Shown here piece after piece: positions 1-8,682 of a stretch of DNA of 64,000 bases. The DNA is taken from positions 1-64,000 of the forward strand of contig CATLOT010000004.1 in assembly GCA_950054155.1 (NCBI GenBank), read 5' to 3'. Both the position numbers and the translations under genes were made by a program. This DNA comes from an uncultured Bacteriovoracaceae bacterium. GTDB taxonomy: Bacteria > Bdellovibrionota > Bacteriovoracia > Bacteriovoracales > Bacteriovoracaceae. Within the stretch, counting starts at the first letter, position 1, and each line of letters begins with the position of its first letter. The notes below the pieces were generated by a model. It made no database searches. It was not told the origin of the DNA and was given only the letters and a program-made list of their open reading frames with translations.

Positions 1-64
1 TTTTGATGAGAAACTATTTTGGCACTTTAGATGCCGGATAAAAAGGAGTCGGGTTCATCTCATT

Positions 65-95
65 AGGTTGAGTTTGGCATAGCCAAACTCAACCT
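65..95 (-). terminator. Perfect hairpin downstream of ppc
   Basis: Two 14-base arms (65-78 and 82-95) are perfectly complementary around a 3-base loop. It begins 13 bases past the ppc stop codon, so it probably ends or protects the ppc transcript. No T-tract follows on the minus strand, so it is not a textbook intrinsic terminator. It could also be a dispersed hairpin repeat. Confidence 0.45.
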
Positions 96-108
96 GGCAC
101 TTTCTGGA

Positions 109-2439
109 TTAACCTGTAGTCATCATCCCAGAAGCAATTCCCGTAACAGTTACTCTCAATAGGCGAGCATCTTTTTTCTTAAGGGAGATGAGTTGAATGA
201 GATTGAGGGGATGGATCATAGGAGCGCGCAAACGCACACTCTCTTCAAGCCATGGGCGAAACCACAGAAGATCATCCTCACGAGTGACCTCATGAAAGAA
301 TGTCTTCGCTTTTAAGTATTCAGTATGAAATTTATCAAAGGCCTCTTTTGCTTCTTTCGCAGAGAGGTTTTCTTCAAGGTAGAGTTTGAAGACGGAGAGT
401 TCGACTTTGGCGAGTGTGAATCCTAGAATCTTCATGAAGCTCTTAAAGAAAGAGGACTTCGCATAGAATTGAAGGATGTCGTATTTGTCCTTAAGCTCAA
501 GCTCTTCCCATGCACTTCCTATGCCCCACCATGTGGGGAAGAGGACGCGAGTTTGTGTCCAACACAGTACCCATGGAATTGCACGAATCTTAAATTGCTT
601 TGCCGACTTATTGCGACTTGAGGGGCGAGAGCCAATTTTAAGTTGATCGAGATAATTATAGGGCGTTGTTTGAGCGACAAATTCTGGGAAACTGTCAGCA
701 GTGACAAAGTCCTTATATTTTTGATTGGTTTGATTGATGAGCTTTTCAAAGGCCTTGGAACTCATTTGATTGACTTTATTTCCCCTTTGGTGAAACTCTG
801 AGTAAATTTTGGCAATCTGACTTCTCATAATTTCAGGCGTACCAAAGTTACGGCCGACCATTTCCCCTTGAATGGTAGATTTAAAGATATTAATCGCAGA
901 CTTTGGCCACCACCCAATTTGTTCCTTAATTGAGCCTCCGCCTCGTTCTATACTTCCGCCATTTCCATGAAAGAAAACGGGGGTAAGTTTGAATCGTTTC
1001 AGAACTTTATCAAGGTCAATAAGGGTCTTTGAAATAAGGTAGCGGCTTGTGAGGGTTCCATTTTCTTTTGCGGAATCAGAGTAGCCCAGCATAACTTCAA
1101 AACGGCCATCCCAATTCGAAATATGCCTCTCTTTAACTTCAGGGGCTTTCTTAAAGAGATTCTTAAGGATCTGACTGCTGTCAACGAGGGCTTGCTTCGT
1201 TTCAAAGAGAGGAACCACAGGAAGGACTTGATCTTTGAAATGTTTTCTTACAAGAGAGATGCCGTTAAGAATGTCATCTTCACTAGCGACCATACTGAGG
1301 ACAAGACCACGGACATACCATTTGGCCTCATAGCCATTTGATATTTCTTTCAGAGTAGAAAGCATGCCATTTATTTTTTGTGATTCTTCATTGTTACTTG
1401 CAATGACCTCTGAATCTTCTCTGAACTCAAGGGGGAGGACCAAGGCGGGATAGAGCCAAGAGACGCTTTGAATATTTTTAAGATAGAAATTGTGTTCACC
1501 CCAGGTCTTCTCATAGCTCGTCAGAAGATCGAGAAGCTTGGCCCTGAATCTTTTGATTTTCTTGCCATCATTATTTGTAATTGTTCGGATCGCTTCCACC
1601 TCTTGTGCTAATTTGTCATGCTTAGTAAGAAGTGATTTTGTTTGACGCTCTAGAGTAGCACCTTTAAGTAGGCTTTGAGATTGCTTTAAGTTTTTTGAGA
1701 CAAAGGAGAGAATTTTCTTACGACTCCTTTGTAAACTGGCGAGCATTACTTTACTTTCAACAAAAGGGTGCCCATCTTTGTCACCACCAACCCATGTTCT
1801 AAAGTGGGCGGTGATCCCTCTTTGGTGGAGCATAACCTGTTCTCTTAAAATCTTAGAATCAAGAACGGTCTCATAAATTTGATGGGCTTCATCAAGAACT
1901 TCCGGCGGTGTCATTTTAGCCATTGAAGTGCGAAGAAGAATTTTAAAAATATGGTGAAGTCTTTGAGATTCCCTCTCTCTTGAGCGTTCATCCCACAGTA
2001 AGGTATAGAGAATACTTTCAATAACCTTAAAAAGTTCGAGTGACTCCGGAGATCTGGCTTCAGTCGGATGGGCCGTAAAAACATAGATAACGGCATAGGG
2101 TGACTCTTCTTCAATACGATCACCTTCTTTTTCTTTTAATCGATATTTTCGATAAACTGCCTCACAGCGGTTAATTAGCTCCATGTAGAGAGAGTAGACA
2201 TGGGAGATTGCCATAAGTTCTTCATCGGGAAGTTTCTGTAATTTTTGGTATTTCTTCTTGAGAAGAGCATATTTAACGTCATCACTTTCGGTGCGCGTAC
2301 TTTTCATGCTGACTCTGAGGTCTTCTATTTGATTAAATACTTTTCGGCCATGAACTTCTTTGATGGCCTTGCCATAGACATCAGTGGCTTTTCTTATAAG
2401 GGATCTGAGGGAAAGGGGGAGGTGTTCAATCGAACTCAT
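109..2439 (-). CDS. ppc: Phosphoenolpyruvate carboxylase, short form
   Basis: Catalyses PEP + bicarbonate to oxaloacetate + phosphate, the anaplerotic feed of the TCA cycle. Visible family motifs: FTAHPTEA with catalytic His124, VGGDKDGHP near residue 217, QGEM near 520, and the usual C-terminal TG ending. At 776 aa it is shorter than the typical 880-950 aa enzyme. The catalytic glycine-rich loop (H491 to about R499) reads FHGNGGSIERGG instead of FHGRGGxxGRGG: the Arg equivalent to E. coli R581 is Asn493 and a Gly is Glu498, while the His and the second Arg remain. A purine-rich AAAGG lies 7-11 bases before the ATG. Family assignment is secure; full activity is inferred. Confidence 0.95.
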   Translation of the reverse strand: MSSIEHLPLSLRSLIRKATDVYGKAIKEVHGRKVFNQIEDLRVSMKSTRTESDDVKYALLKKKYQKLQKLPDEELMAISHVYSLYMELINRCEAVYRKYRLKEKEGDRIEEESPYAVIYVFTAHPTEARSPESLELFKVIESILYTLLWDERSRERESQRLHHIFKILLRTSMAKMTPPEVLDEAHQIYETVLDSKILREQVMLHQRGITAHFRTWVGGDKDGHPFVESKVMLASLQRSRKKILSFVSKNLKQSQSLLKGATLERQTKSLLTKHDKLAQEVEAIRTITNNDGKKIKRFRAKLLDLLTSYEKTWGEHNFYLKNIQSVSWLYPALVLPLEFREDSEVIASNNEESQKINGMLSTLKEISNGYEAKWYVRGLVLSMVASEDDILNGISLVRKHFKDQVLPVVPLFETKQALVDSSQILKNLFKKAPEVKERHISNWDGRFEVMLGYSDSAKENGTLTSRYLISKTLIDLDKVLKRFKLTPVFFHGNGGSIERGGGSIKEQIGWWPKSAINIFKSTIQGEMVGRNFGTPEIMRSQIAKIYSEFHQRGNKVNQMSSKAFEKLINQTNQKYKDFVTADSFPEFVAQTTPYNYLDQLKIGSRPSSRNKSAKQFKIRAIPWVLCWTQTRVLFPTWWGIGSAWEELELKDKYDILQFYAKSSFFKSFMKILGFTLAKVELSVFKLYLEENLSAKEAKEAFDKFHTEYLKAKTFFHEVTREDDLLWFRPWLEESVRLRAPMIHPLNLIQLISLKKKDARLLRVTVTGIASGMMTTG

Positions 2440-2502
2440 AGAATAGACCTTTAGTGATGTGAATTTGCTCTATTATAGGACTGAATTCTTGAGAATGATA
2501 AA

Positions 2503-2531
2503 TAAAAAAAGGGCGTCTTAGAGACGCCCTT
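2503..2531 (-). terminator. Intrinsic terminator of the PfpI-like gene
   Basis: A 10-bp GC-rich stem (arms 2509-2518 and 2522-2531, 3-base loop) is followed on the minus strand by a run of seven T. It starts 8 bases past the stop codon of the PfpI/DJ-1 gene, a classical Rho-independent terminator. Confidence 0.85.
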
Positions 2532-2538
2532 ATTAAGC

Positions 2539-3096
2539 TTAGACGATTCTGTGGCGACCTTCGCTAATCTCCTCAATGAGCTTATTATTAAAAGCCTTGA
2601 GGTCATTAGGGTCACGAGAGGTCACAAGTCCTTCGTCACAGACAACCTCTTCATCAAGCCATTTTGCGCCGGCGTTTTGCAGGTCCATTTTAATGGAGTC
2701 ATAGGAAGTCATGCGACGTCCACGGACAACTTCGGCGTTAATGAGGGTGAGAGGGCCATGACAAATGGAAGCCACTGGCTTTTGGGTTTTCCCATTAAAG
2801 AATCCCTTCACAAAGCTGAGGGCCCGTTCGTCTTTTCTTAGAATATCCGGGTTGATTACGCCTCCTGGTAGGACGAGGGCATCAAAGTCATCAGCACGCG
2901 CTTCAGAGAGCGTCATGTCGACATCATATTCCTTACTCCAGTCAGTGCCTTTCCAGGAGCGAATTGTTCCGCTTTTAGGGGAAACAATGACTGCAGTAGC
3001 GCCTGCTTCTTCTAGTGCCTTCTTAGGACTAGAGAGCTCTGACTCTTCAAAACCATCTGTGGCGAGAATAGCTACTTTTTTGTTTTTGATTTTCAT
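2539..3096 (-). CDS. PfpI/DJ-1 family protein (YhbO-like)
   Basis: Member of the DJ-1/PfpI superfamily, class I glutamine amidotransferase-like fold, 185 aa. The nucleophile elbow is ASICHGP (Cys about residue 110) with the adjacent His, and LVLPGG precedes it. An N-terminal VAILATDGFEESE carries the conserved Glu near residue 18 that polarises the Cys. Relatives such as YhbO, PfpI and DJ-1 are tied to protein or nucleotide deglycation, glyoxalase activity and oxidative or carbonyl stress; the exact substrate cannot be read here. An AGGAGG ribosome site precedes the ATG. It lies downstream of acnB with a hairpin between, so it may be read separately. Confidence 0.9.
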   Translation of the reverse strand: MKIKNKKVAILATDGFEESELSSPKKALEEAGATAVIVSPKSGTIRSWKGTDWSKEYDVDMTLSEARADDFDALVLPGGVINPDILRKDERALSFVKGFFNGKTQKPVASICHGPLTLINAEVVRGRRMTSYDSIKMDLQNAGAKWLDEEVVCDEGLVTSRDPNDLKAFNNKLIEEISEGRHRIV

Positions 3097-3149
3097 AAAT
3101 CCTCCTGTTTAGGTTTGAATCCAGTTTAGGAGGGGGGAGGGGAGAAAGC

Positions 3150-3198
3150 TTGAGGCCTTCTATTAGAAAATGTTTAGATTTCTAATAAAAGACCTCAA
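3150..3198 (-). terminator. Long stem-loop after acnB
   Basis: Arms 3150-3169 and 3179-3198 pair over all 20 positions on the minus-strand RNA if two G-U pairs are allowed, with a 9-base loop. On the plus strand the same two positions become C-A mismatches, so the structure is optimised for the acnB transcript. It starts 8 bases past the acnB stop. No clear T-tract follows, so it may be a 3' stabilising element or a processing site as well as a terminator. Confidence 0.6.
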
Positions 3199-3206
3199 AT
3201 AAAAAT

Positions 3207-5963
3207 TTAGTTAACTGGTGGAGCAAATTGAGTCAGGACAATACCTTCGACAGCACTCTTATACTCTTCAATATTAGGAGTTCTTCCTAGAATAGTTGAG
3301 AGGATTACTACAGGAGTTGAGGCGAGAAGGGATTCACCTTTCTTCTCAGATGAATCTTCAACGACACGACCTTGGAAGAGGCGAGTTGAAGTGGCCATAA
3401 CCGTATCACCCTTCGCCGCTTTTTCTTGGTTCCCCATACAAAGGTTACAACCAGGTCTTTCAAGGTACATGACATTGTCGTACTTAGTGCGGGCTTCAGC
3501 CTTGGGGGCATTGTCGTCAAATTCAAAGCCTGCGTACTTTTGAAGAACTGGCCAATCGCCTTCTTTTTTAAGCTCATCAATAATGTTGTAAGTCGGAGGA
3601 GCTACGACAAGAGGAGCTTTAAATTCGACCTTCCCATTTTGCTTTTCGATATTCTTTAGCATTTGAGAAAGAATCTTAAGGTCACCTTTGTGAACCATAC
3701 AAGATCCAATGAAACCAAGGTTTACCGTCTTCTCACCTTTGTAGTGGGAAATTGGTCTGATGGTATCGTGAGTGTATCTCTTTGAGACATCTTCATTATT
3801 AACATCTGGGTCAGCGATCATAGGCTCATCGATCTGATCAAGATCAACAACAAACTCAGCTGCGTACTTAGCATTTTCATCAGGTCTAAGTGGTGGCTTA
3901 GTTCCAGATTTAATCTCTTCAATTCTCTTATTTGCTTTGTCGATAAGGCCTTGAAGAACCTGTGCTTTATTATCCATACCTTTATCGATCATTATTTGGA
4001 TACGCCCTTTGGCAATCTCAAGGGATTCAATAAGAGTTTCGTCATTTGAAATACAGATTGAAGCTTTTGCTTTCATCTCTGCTGTCCAGTCCGTAAAAGT
4101 AAAGGCCTGGTCAGAGAGGAGAGTTCCGATATGAACTTCAATGATACGACCCTGGAAAACATTCTCACCAAATTGCTTAAGCATTTGAGCTTGAGTGGCG
4201 TGAACCACATCACGAAAATCCATATGGTCTTTAAGATTTCCTTTAAAAGTGACTTTAACTGATTCAGGAATCGGCATAGAAGCTTCACCTGTTGCGAGGG
4301 CGAGGGCCACTGTTCCTGAGTCAGCTCCAAAGGCGACCCCTTTTGACATTCTTGTGTGAGAATCTCCACCAATAATAATGGCCCAGTCATCAATTGTGAT
4401 GTCATTAAGAACTTTGTGGATAACGTCGGTCATGGCAGAGTATTTCTTTTGAGGATCTCTTGCTGTGATAAGACCAAACTTATTCATGAAGTTCATGAGG
4501 CGTGGAATATTCTCTTGAGCTTTCTTGTCCCAAACTGAAGCTGTGTGACAGCCTGATTGATAGGCACCATCAACAGTCGGTGCAATCGTCGTTGCAGCCA
4601 TTGCTTCAAGTTCCTGTGAAGTCATAAGTCCTGTCGTGTCCTGTGAACCGACAATATTAACTTGAACGCGAACGTCAGAACCGGCGTGAAGAACTTTACC
4701 TTCTGCAACACCGAGAGCGTTCTTGTTAAAGATTTTCTCTACAGCAGTTAGTCCCTGACCTGCATGGCTCACTTCTTTTGAAGGAGCGTAAGCTGATTTG
4801 AGCTCTTGCCCAAGTGTTTCAGCAGCAAATGTTTGAAGCTTTTTACCAAAGACAACTGCGTATGAGCCACCCGCCTTGATAGACTCTAGTTTTTGAGGAG
4901 TAAGGGCCGAAGAGATATCAATAAGCTCTTCCTCGCCATTGTAGAGTTTCTTTTTCTTTGTATTAATTGTGAGAACAGTTCCTGTTGCAACAGAGTAAAC
5001 CTGCTCAAGCACTGGGTCACCATTGCCGTCTAGTACAACATTGCCCTGGTCATCTTTTTTCTTCGTCCAGTTCTTAAGGTCGATACCAATCCCACCCGTA
5101 ACATTCACAGTCGTGAGAAAGATAGGGGAGATACCATTTGTACCACCGACGATAGGAGCGATATTGATAAAGGGCACGTAAGGACTTGCTTGTTTACCAG
5201 TCCAAAGAGCGACGTTATTGACCCCAGACATTCTTGATGAACCAACACCCATTGTCCCTTTTTCAGCAATGAGCATGACTCTTTTGTCTGGGTGTTGCTT
5301 TTGAAGTTCACGAATTTCTTTTTGCGCTTCTTCAGAAATAAGACATTTACCGTGAAGTTCTCTGTCTGAGCGAGAGTGCGCTTGATTACCTGGAGAGAGG
5401 AGGTCTGTTGAAATATCTCCTTCACCAGCGACATAAGTAACAATCTTAATCTCTTCTTCGACTTCTGGAAGTTTTGTGAAGAACTCAGCTTTGGCGTAGC
5501 TCTCTAAGATGGCCTTCGCAATTTCATTACCAGACTTATAGGCTTCTTTGAGTCTTTGGTAATCAGCATCGTAGAGGAAAACTTGAGTTTTAAGAACGTC
5601 AGCTGCTTTGTTAGCGTTGTCCTTGTCTGCGCCAAGAGCGAGATCGAGAAGAACCTCAATAGAAGGCCCACCCTTCATATGAGAGAGGAGTTCAAAAGCA
5701 AAGTCAGGCGTGATTTCGTCGAGACTTTCACTCTTTGTGATGATGTCTTTAAGGAAGGCCGCTTTTTCAATTGCAGCGCTCGTAGTTCCTGGGATCGTAT
5801 TATAAATAAAGAACTTGAGAGCGTCCTCGCGGTGCTCGTGACCCGGTTGCTTGATGATAGTGATCACTTCTTTGAGAAGGTCGGCACCATCAATGGGCTT
5901 AGGGTGCAGACCCTGGGTTTTTCTGTCGGCAATTTCTTGTAAATACTGGTCGTATAGGCTCAT
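3207..5963 (-). CDS. acnB: Aconitate hydratase B
   Basis: Interconverts citrate and isocitrate in the TCA cycle using a 4Fe-4S cluster. The N-terminal HEAT-like region begins SLYDQYLQEIADRK and contains a PKPIDGADL segment as in AcnB. The swivel region has MGVGSSRMSGV, followed by SGCHTASVW, GGDSHTRMSKGVAFGADSG and GSCMVHKG. Cluster ligands are Cys755, Cys839 and Cys842 (CNLC). An upstream in-frame ATG at 6041 would add 26 residues; I prefer 5963, where a GGGGAAG ribosome site precedes MSLYDQ and the AcnB homology starts. The protein is 918 aa, about 50 more than E. coli AcnB. It lies 89 bases after the SQR gene and may share its transcript or have its own promoter. Confidence 0.95.
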   Translation of the reverse strand: MSLYDQYLQEIADRKTQGLHPKPIDGADLLKEVITIIKQPGHEHREDALKFFIYNTIPGTTSAAIEKAAFLKDIITKSESLDEITPDFAFELLSHMKGGPSIEVLLDLALGADKDNANKAADVLKTQVFLYDADYQRLKEAYKSGNEIAKAILESYAKAEFFTKLPEVEEEIKIVTYVAGEGDISTDLLSPGNQAHSRSDRELHGKCLISEEAQKEIRELQKQHPDKRVMLIAEKGTMGVGSSRMSGVNNVALWTGKQASPYVPFINIAPIVGGTNGISPIFLTTVNVTGGIGIDLKNWTKKKDDQGNVVLDGNGDPVLEQVYSVATGTVLTINTKKKKLYNGEEELIDISSALTPQKLESIKAGGSYAVVFGKKLQTFAAETLGQELKSAYAPSKEVSHAGQGLTAVEKIFNKNALGVAEGKVLHAGSDVRVQVNIVGSQDTTGLMTSQELEAMAATTIAPTVDGAYQSGCHTASVWDKKAQENIPRLMNFMNKFGLITARDPQKKYSAMTDVIHKVLNDITIDDWAIIIGGDSHTRMSKGVAFGADSGTVALALATGEASMPIPESVKVTFKGNLKDHMDFRDVVHATQAQMLKQFGENVFQGRIIEVHIGTLLSDQAFTFTDWTAEMKAKASICISNDETLIESLEIAKGRIQIMIDKGMDNKAQVLQGLIDKANKRIEEIKSGTKPPLRPDENAKYAAEFVVDLDQIDEPMIADPDVNNEDVSKRYTHDTIRPISHYKGEKTVNLGFIGSCMVHKGDLKILSQMLKNIEKQNGKVEFKAPLVVAPPTYNIIDELKKEGDWPVLQKYAGFEFDDNAPKAEARTKYDNVMYLERPGCNLCMGNQEKAAKGDTVMATSTRLFQGRVVEDSSEKKGESLLASTPVVILSTILGRTPNIEEYKSAVEGIVLTQFAPPVN

Positions 5964-6052
5964 TTCTTCCCCGGTTTTGAGTATTGATGCACCTCCGTAT
6001 TTATCAAATTGACACAGACTTAACAACGCCAAGTGCGCCAATTAGTGGGGGG

Positions 6053-7237
6053 TTAGCCGGTATAGCCTTTGAGCATTGCGTTCCAATACATAAAGGGAAT
6101 TCCATATTTCTTTGCCAGGAACATGGAAAGGCGCTCCTTGGATTGATCAAAGGGAAAAGTTTCGTCAGGGTTACCGTCATAGTCAAACTCAGCCATTATG
6201 GCCTTATGATAACCCGTGACAAGCGGACAACTTGTGTAACCATTGTAGTGTTGGTTCGGCTCACGCTGGTTAATAACCTCAAAAAGGTTGTGAACGAGGA
6301 TGGGGACTTGTTTTCGGATGGCCGCGCCTGTCTTTGAGGTGGGAAGACTACTCGCATCACCTAATGAGAATATATTGTTAAACTTATTATGTTGAAGGGT
6401 GAACTTATCGACATCCACCCAGCCATCGGAATTAGCCAGTGGTGATGTCTTGATAAATTCAGGAGCGCTCATCGGGGGAACTGCATGAAGGAGACTAAAC
6501 TCTCTTTCAATAATCTCGTTCGTTTCGATGTTTTTAAAAAAAGCCAATTGATTGGGACCGTCTACTTTAACAAGATTGAGCTTAAAAGATGTTCTTATGT
6601 TTCGCTCTTTAATAACTTTTTCAAGCGCCTCTCTATATTTTTGAACGCCAAAAACTCTTTCACCCGCCGTGACGAACTCGACTTGAACAGAGTCTCTTAC
6701 CTTTGCTTTTTGAAAGTATTCTTCAGCAAGGTACATTATTTTTTGGGGCGCTCCACCACACTTTATAGGAGTATTGGGATAGGTGAAAAGGGCGTTGCCC
6801 TTTTTTAGGTTAGAAATGAACTCAAAGGTACTACTGACATATTGATAGTCATAGTTAGAGCACACCCCATTTTTTCCTAAGCTTTCTCTAAGGCCTTCTA
6901 CTTTGTCCCAGTCTATTTGAATTCCGGGACAAACGATGAGGTAATCATATTCCAAGCTCTTCTTATTAGCTAAATGGACAGTATTTTGTTCTGGTGAAAA
7001 CTTGGTAACATACTCTTGTTCCCAGTGGACACCTGCTGGAATGACCTCTTTCATTGGCTTTTGAGATTTTTCTTTTGGGAAAATACCGCCACCAACCAGC
7101 GTCCACAGGGGTTGATAGAAATGAAGTTGAGCCGGATCAATTAAAGTAATTTCAAATTGAGAGAACTTTCTTGCAAGGAGCGCAGCAGTTGTAATGCCTG
7201 CTGTACCTGCCCCAACGATGACGATATGTTTTTTCAT
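6053..7237 (-). CDS. sqr: Sulfide:quinone oxidoreductase, mitochondrial SQOR type
   Basis: Membrane-associated flavoprotein that oxidises sulfide to sulfane sulfur and passes electrons to quinone. FAD-binding GAGTAG sits at residues 9-14. Two redox cysteines match human SQOR: Cys160 in IKCGGAPQKIMYL and Cys337 in GYTSCPLVTGYH; Cys126 is a further candidate. The C-terminus (FPFDQSKERLSM, then FMYWNAMLKGY) also follows the animal mitochondrial enzyme closely. Length 394 aa is normal for the processed form. It overlaps the DUF442 gene by 4 bases and ends a three-gene operon with a persulfide dioxygenase, which supports sulfide oxidation rather than NADH dehydrogenase function. Confidence 0.93.
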   Translation of the reverse strand: MKKHIVIVGAGTAGITTAALLARKFSQFEITLIDPAQLHFYQPLWTLVGGGIFPKEKSQKPMKEVIPAGVHWEQEYVTKFSPEQNTVHLANKKSLEYDYLIVCPGIQIDWDKVEGLRESLGKNGVCSNYDYQYVSSTFEFISNLKKGNALFTYPNTPIKCGGAPQKIMYLAEEYFQKAKVRDSVQVEFVTAGERVFGVQKYREALEKVIKERNIRTSFKLNLVKVDGPNQLAFFKNIETNEIIEREFSLLHAVPPMSAPEFIKTSPLANSDGWVDVDKFTLQHNKFNNIFSLGDASSLPTSKTGAAIRKQVPILVHNLFEVINQREPNQHYNGYTSCPLVTGYHKAIMAEFDYDGNPDETFPFDQSKERLSMFLAKKYGIPFMYWNAMLKGYTG

Positions 7238-7719
7238 TTTAACCTTCCCGTTGTGATCATTTGGGAAACGGTTTTGGTGAGATCAGGATGAATCAGGCCA
7301 ACTTCTTTACTAAAACTTAATGCCCTATTCTTAGGGTGACCTTTAACAAAGCAAGAAATAAGAGCTAATAAGGCGCTCACTCTATTGCCAGACATACAAT
7401 AGATGAGAACTTTTCCCGAACTATTTTCAATGAGTTGATTAAGAGCGAGAAGTTCCTCAAACTTTATATTTTCAACTTTACTGATAGGAAAGTGAATATA
7501 CTCAATTGAGGAACCCTTGAATGCTTCTTCATCGCTGAATTCTGTCTCGTGTATCTCTTTAACATCAATGGCTTTTGTAATGTGATACCTTTCGAGTTCC
7601 TTTATTTGGTCATGACTTGATATCTTGGAAGCAATGAAAACATGATCAACACGAACAAAGTGGTCAAAACTATCACTTTGCAGGTCAAATTCTTTATCTT
7701 GGAGGTTAAGGCTCTTCAT
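7234..7719 (-). CDS. DUF442/Blh-type phosphatase-like protein
   Basis: A 161-aa protein of the DUF442 family, a dual-specificity-phosphatase-like fold often linked or fused to persulfide dioxygenase (as in bacterial beta-lactamase-hydrolase-like Blh). The active-site loop is IYCMSGNRVSALLAL, a Cys-x4-Arg signature near residue 113, and HFPI precedes it. Its neighbours suggest handling of sulfane sulfur, possibly as a sulfurtransferase, but its reaction is not established. It sits 3 bases after the dioxygenase gene and overlaps the SQR gene by 4 bases, so it is the middle gene of the operon. Confidence 0.8.
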   Translation of the reverse strand: MKSLNLQDKEFDLQSDSFDHFVRVDHVFIASKISSHDQIKELERYHITKAIDVKEIHETEFSDEEAFKGSSIEYIHFPISKVENIKFEELLALNQLIENSSGKVLIYCMSGNRVSALLALISCFVKGHPKNRALSFSKEVGLIHPDLTKTVSQMITTGRLK

Positions 7720-7722
7720 AAA

Positions 7723-8589
7723 TTAGCTCTCAATTGTGAGTGGTATTTTTAAATATCTCTTTCCATTACCTTCACTTTGAGGGAGCTTGCCAGCATCAAT
7801 ATTGACCTGAATACTAGGAAGAAGGAGGGTCGGAGCTGCGAGCTTTTTATCTCGAGAGGTCCTAAACTCAATAAACTCATCTCTTGAAGTGGATTCTTTT
7901 AGTTGAATATTCTCCTTCTTATTTTCACCGATAGAACTTTCAAACTTTAACTCGCGCCCATTTGGCTGATAGTCGTGACCTGTAAAAACACGAGTGCTTT
8001 CAGGAAGGGTGTATAGCTTTTCTTTTATTGAGTCGTAGAGTTGCTCAGCACTTCCCGCGGGAAAATCACATCTTCCTGTGCCAAAATCTGGCATGAACAA
8101 AGCATCGCCGGTAAAGATCATATCCTCTATAAGGTAGGATGAGCAGGCAGGAGTGTGGCCAGGTGTGAAAAGAGTTCTAACCTCAATCGTTCCAAAAGAC
8201 ATAGTTTCATTCTCATCAAGAAGAATATCAAATTGAGATCCATCGACTTTAAAATTATCGAGATTGAAGTGCGCACTAAAGAGCTCTTGGACTTTCGTGA
8301 TATTCTTACCAATGGCAACTTTGATGTGAGGAATTTTAACCTTGAGGAGGTTGGCCCCACTTAGATGGTCAGCATGGGCATGGGTTTCCAGGACAGCGTG
8401 TACAGTAAGATCTTTCTCTTCAGTAAAGGCGATAAGCTTTTCTACTGATTGGTGGCCAATCTTTCCTGATGCAGGGTCATAATCTAAGACAGGATCAATG
8501 ATTAAGGCATCCTTCGTCTTCTCGTCATAAACAACATATGTTAAAGTATAAGTATTCTTATCAAAAAAGGTCTCAAGTTTTTTAGTCAT
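7723..8589 (-). CDS. Persulfide dioxygenase (ETHE1/Blh-like metallo-beta-lactamase fold)
   Basis: Oxidises glutathione persulfide to sulfite with O2 and a mononuclear iron. The metal motif ETHAHADHLSGA gives His70, His72, Asp74 and His75; further ligands lie in TPGHTP, GDALFMPDFGTGRCDFPAGS and FTGHDY. The GTGRCDFPxGS stretch is characteristic of ETHE1/Blh dioxygenases rather than glyoxalase II. At 288 aa it has the longer Blh-type C-terminus. It is the first gene of the dioxygenase-DUF442-SQR operon and is divergent from a Crp/Fnr regulator across a 93-base gap containing an FNR-type palindrome about 67 bases before the start, with a TATTAC-like -10 (8625-8630 on the minus strand). Confidence 0.92.
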   Translation of the reverse strand: MTKKLETFFDKNTYTLTYVVYDEKTKDALIIDPVLDYDPASGKIGHQSVEKLIAFTEEKDLTVHAVLETHAHADHLSGANLLKVKIPHIKVAIGKNITKVQELFSAHFNLDNFKVDGSQFDILLDENETMSFGTIEVRTLFTPGHTPACSSYLIEDMIFTGDALFMPDFGTGRCDFPAGSAEQLYDSIKEKLYTLPESTRVFTGHDYQPNGRELKFESSIGENKKENIQLKESTSRDEFIEFRTSRDKKLAAPTLLLPSIQVNIDAGKLPQSEGNGKRYLKIPLTIES

Positions 8590-8647
8590 TTTTATCTCCT
8601 AAAAAAGATCATTCTTTTTCTAGAGTAATAAAATTGAAGAGAGAAAA

Positions 8648-8665
8648 CCTTGATGGGGCTCAAGG
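8648..8665. promoter_or_regulatory. FNR/CRP-type operator in the divergent gap
   Basis: Perfect inverted repeat CCTTGA-N6-TCAAGG. The TTGA-N6-TCAA core has the exact geometry of an FNR site. Its centre is near -40 from a start predicted after the TATTAC box for the dioxygenase operon, an activating position, and only 26 bases before the regulator's GTG, where it could give autoregulation. A second site with the same TTGATGGG half lies at 9343. Confidence 0.7.
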
Positions 8666-8682
8666 ATAGGAGATAGAAAGGG

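Noticed and set aside
519-749. Antisense and out-of-frame ORFs inside ppc, acnB and other large genes
   Set aside because: They sit wholly inside well-supported genes, have no ribosome sites and match no family; they are shadows.
5964-6041. 26-residue N-terminal extension of aconitase B from an upstream ATG
   Set aside because: The AcnB homology starts at MSLYDQ with a GGGGAAG site before it, and the extension has no family match.
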